Positions 35,389 to 37,157 of a stretch of DNA of 37,157 bases are shown here, piece after piece. Origin of the DNA: Bacteriovoracaceae bacterium (GTDB taxonomy: Bacteria; Bdellovibrionota; Bacteriovoracia; Bacteriovoracales; Bacteriovoracaceae); contig CANFNL010000008.1 in NCBI GenBank assembly GCA_947448205.1, forward strand, positions 1 to 37,157, in the 5' to 3' direction. Position numbers and translations under genes: made by a program. The number at the start of each line of letters is the position of its first letter. Positions within the stretch are counted from its first letter, which is position 1. Below the pieces are notes generated by a model, which was given only the letters and a program-made list of their open reading frames with translations, ran no database searches and was not told the DNA's origin.

Positions 35389-36202
35389 AAAATTTAAAAA
35401 GTCTCAATGAGTTTTGATAAGCATTTATTAAAACCTCTTCCAAGGTGACTGCTTTAACTTCCGCAATTTTTTCTGCAATAAAAGGGAGATAATAAGGGGC
35501 ATTCTCAACTCCTCGATAAGGATCGGGTGTTAAAAAAGGTGAGTCTGTCTCTAGTAAAATGTGCTCAAGTGGAGTGATTCTTAAAGCCTCGCGAACATTT
35601 TCGGCATTTTTAAAAGTAATGATCCCATTAAAGCCCAAATAAAAACACTCTTCTATGGCAAAGCGTGCTAGCTCCAAACCTGAAGTAAAACTGTGGATGA
35701 CCCCTTTTTGCTTAAGTGAGGCTGAAAAATTTTTAAGAATAGCAATGGTGTCTTCATCGGCATCGCGGGAATGAATAACGACAGGAAGGTTATGCTCTAC
35801 GGCGATTTGCAATTGCTCTTCGAAAGCTGCTAATTGCTCTTGGCGAGGAGATTTAGAATAATAGAAATCTAAACCAATTTCACCAATAGCAACTATCTTT
35901 TTATTTTTGATTGGATCATTTAGATTTTTCAGCACGTGAGCTTTAACATTTTCATTCCACTCTTTACCTTCATGTGGATGGAGTCCTTGAGTGCAAAAAA
36001 TATTAGGATAAGTTTCGGCAATCAAAATAACTTCATCAAGATTATTGGGATTAGTAGAAATCGTGATCATTTTTTCGATATTATGAAATCTAGACTTTTC
36101 TACTATTTCATCGCGCGAGAAAGCTTTAAGCATATCCAAATGGAAATGGGTTTCAATGATAGATTGCTTAAAGCTTGGAATTTCTCGTCTTGATTTACTC
36201 AT
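35387..36202 (-). CDS. TatD-family metal-dependent DNase
   Basis: A 271-residue TIM-barrel hydrolase. Metal ligands are in order: His19 and His21 (ETHFHLD), Glu108 (AIGEIGLDFYY), His144 (VVIHSRDA), His170 (VIHSFTSG) and Asp220 (LLETDSPFLTP). Family members are 3'-5' exonucleases or D-aminoacyl-tRNA-type deacylases; DNase activity is the usual reading. The gene starts 5 bp after the VKOR-DsbA gene and is probably co-transcribed with it. It converges on hppA. Confidence 0.94.
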   Translation of the reverse strand: MSKSRREIPSFKQSIIETHFHLDMLKAFSRDEIVEKSRFHNIEKMITISTNPNNLDEVILIAETYPNIFCTQGLHPHEGKEWNENVKAHVLKNLNDPIKNKKIVAIGEIGLDFYYSKSPRQEQLAAFEEQLQIAVEHNLPVVIHSRDADEDTIAILKNFSASLKQKGVIHSFTSGLELARFAIEECFYLGFNGIITFKNAENVREALRITPLEHILLETDSPFLTPDPYRGVENAPYYLPFIAEKIAEVKAVTLEEVLINAYQNSLRLFKF

Positions 36203-36207
36203 AATTT

Positions 36208-37157
36208 TTATTTTGTTGCATTTCCTGAACGTCTAAGAATCTCATCCATAATGGCAAATATCTGATCGGCCGGAAGGGCACCTTCGATCTTAACACCATT
36301 GATGAGATAACTTGGAGTCGATCGAATATTAAATGGATTTGCTTCCTTTATAAGCGTGACAACTTTTTCTTTAGTTTTTGGATCGGCTACACAAGCTTCG
36401 AGTTTATTATTTTTGATGTATTTATCCAAATAGCCTGATTCAAAATTATCTTGATTTTGAAAAATTTCATCGTGAACTTTGGCAAAATCAGCTGGAGGCA
36501 TACAGCTTGCGATATAGGCAGCCTTGCAAGCATACTGATGCATTGGTCTATCAATTGATGGGTTGCAGCTGCTATCAAGTGGATAATAAAAATACTGAAT
36601 ATCAATTTTTCCCTCGTAGCGAGCAGCAATGAGTGGAACTTGTTCAGAAAGAGCTCTACACGCTGGACACTCAAAATCAGAGAAGATAACCATTTTAATA
36701 GGGGCATTAGCTGCGCTGGCAATTTTATAAACCGAATTAATTTTAGGCATACCTAAATCTGCTAATGAATAAAATTGTTTGATAGTATCGGCGCTAATCT
36801 CACTTTGATTTTTAATCTTTGAGTCAATATTCATTTTTACAACTGTACTTAGTCCAATTGTGATGACTGCAAAGACTGCGATATATCCCCATGCTGGTTT
36901 AAGCGTTTCGCTCTTTTTAAAAAATAGTAAAAGTAGCAAACCGGAAGCAATATAGTAAAGGGTGCAAAACGGGCAAAGGCCTTTTAAGATAAAAAATGAA
37001 TAGAGAAATAAAACCACACAACCTAAGAAGTTAACTGCTAAAGCAAAATAAACCGTGCGTTCATAATCTTCATTTTTAAAAATCATACCAACAAGGGCCA
37101 ATACTCCAATGATGGCACCATAAACTGAGATAGGCACCCCTATTATATTGGAAGCCG
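36208..37157 (-). CDS. VKOR-DsbA fusion, disulfide-forming oxidoreductase (5' end outside window)
   Basis: The frame stays open to the right edge. The residues before a possible GTG at 37137 (ASNIIG, leading into VPISVYGAI) are the usual VKOR segment after the first helix, so the true start lies beyond the window. Visible parts are VKOR membrane helices with quinone-site CPFC (GLCPFCTLYY, about 55 residues after 37137), two further helices, and a periplasmic thioredoxin-like domain with CPAC (DFECPACRAL) and cis-proline RSTPSYLING. VKOR passes electrons to quinone and reoxidises the DsbA-like partner, here in one chain. It forms disulfides in exported proteins. The N-terminal loop cysteines are not visible. 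Confidence 0.9.
   Translation of the reverse strand, partial: ASNIIGVPISVYGAIIGVLALVGMIFKNEDYERTVYFALAVNFLGCVVLFLYSFFILKGLCPFCTLYYIASGLLLLLFFKKSETLKPAWGYIAVFAVITIGLSTVVKMNIDSKIKNQSEISADTIKQFYSLADLGMPKINSVYKIASAANAPIKMVIFSDFECPACRALSEQVPLIAARYEGKIDIQYFYYPLDSSCNPSIDRPMHQYACKAAYIASCMPPADFAKVHDEIFQNQDNFESGYLDKYIKNNKLEACVADPKTKEKVVTLIKEANPFNIRSTPSYLINGVKIEGALPADQIFAIMDEILRRSGNATK

Overview
The window is chromosomal DNA of low G+C content (roughly 38% by eye) from a Gram-negative bacterium. Gene content points to the Bdellovibrionota, most likely the Bacteriovorax/Peredibacter side. The pointers are a rod-shape operon, Tat- and Sec-exported and lipid-anchored proteins, a TadG-like protein, HD-GYP signalling, a histone-like Lys/Ala/Pro repeat protein and a membrane pyrophosphatase. 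The assignment is an inference from gene style; there is no rRNA or other decisive marker. No tRNA, rRNA, CRISPR array or insertion sequence was seen.

Left part (1-8935). A truncated PpiD-like periplasmic prolyl isomerase is divergent from a tightly packed cell-elongation operon mreC-mreD-mrdA-rodA, with no mreB in the window. Then come a MarR-type regulator convergent with a rhodanese-like protein lacking the catalytic cysteine, and a leftward glutaredoxin plus HD-hydrolase pair.

Middle (8936-21313). A charge-partitioned histone-H1-like protein carries eleven copies of an 18-bp unit. It is followed by an 892-residue TadG-like protein, a 560-bp stretch with a structured leader, a small zinc-ribbon membrane protein and ssb. 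Next is an accessory-looking stretch: a DUF4143 ATPase, a McbG/Qnr-like pentapeptide protein, an M23 peptidase whose signal peptide is interrupted by a stop codon, small secreted proteins and an alpha/beta hydrolase. A Tat-exported carotenoid-oxygenase homologue and a YhaM-like OB/HD nuclease close this part.

Right part (21424-37157). A housekeeping operon, gap-pgk-ylqF-tpiA, is followed by secG and a class V aminotransferase. The GAPDH has cofactor-site residues suggesting NADP use, and the YlqF GTPase has NKxN in place of NKxD. Then come an HD-GYP phosphodiesterase, an apparently leaderless MFS exporter, a large subtilisin-like lipoprotein protease, a decayed small secreted gene, a K+-dependent-type membrane pyrophosphatase (hppA), and a leftward VKOR-DsbA fusion plus TatD pair running off the right edge.

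The most unusual observations are the natural NKxN motif in YlqF, two reading frames broken by single stop codons inside their signal peptides, the NADP-type GAPDH, a terminator placed immediately in front of the glutaredoxin ribosome-binding site, and overlapping hairpins in the leader upstream of 13114. I did not find a convincing entirely new multi-gene system.
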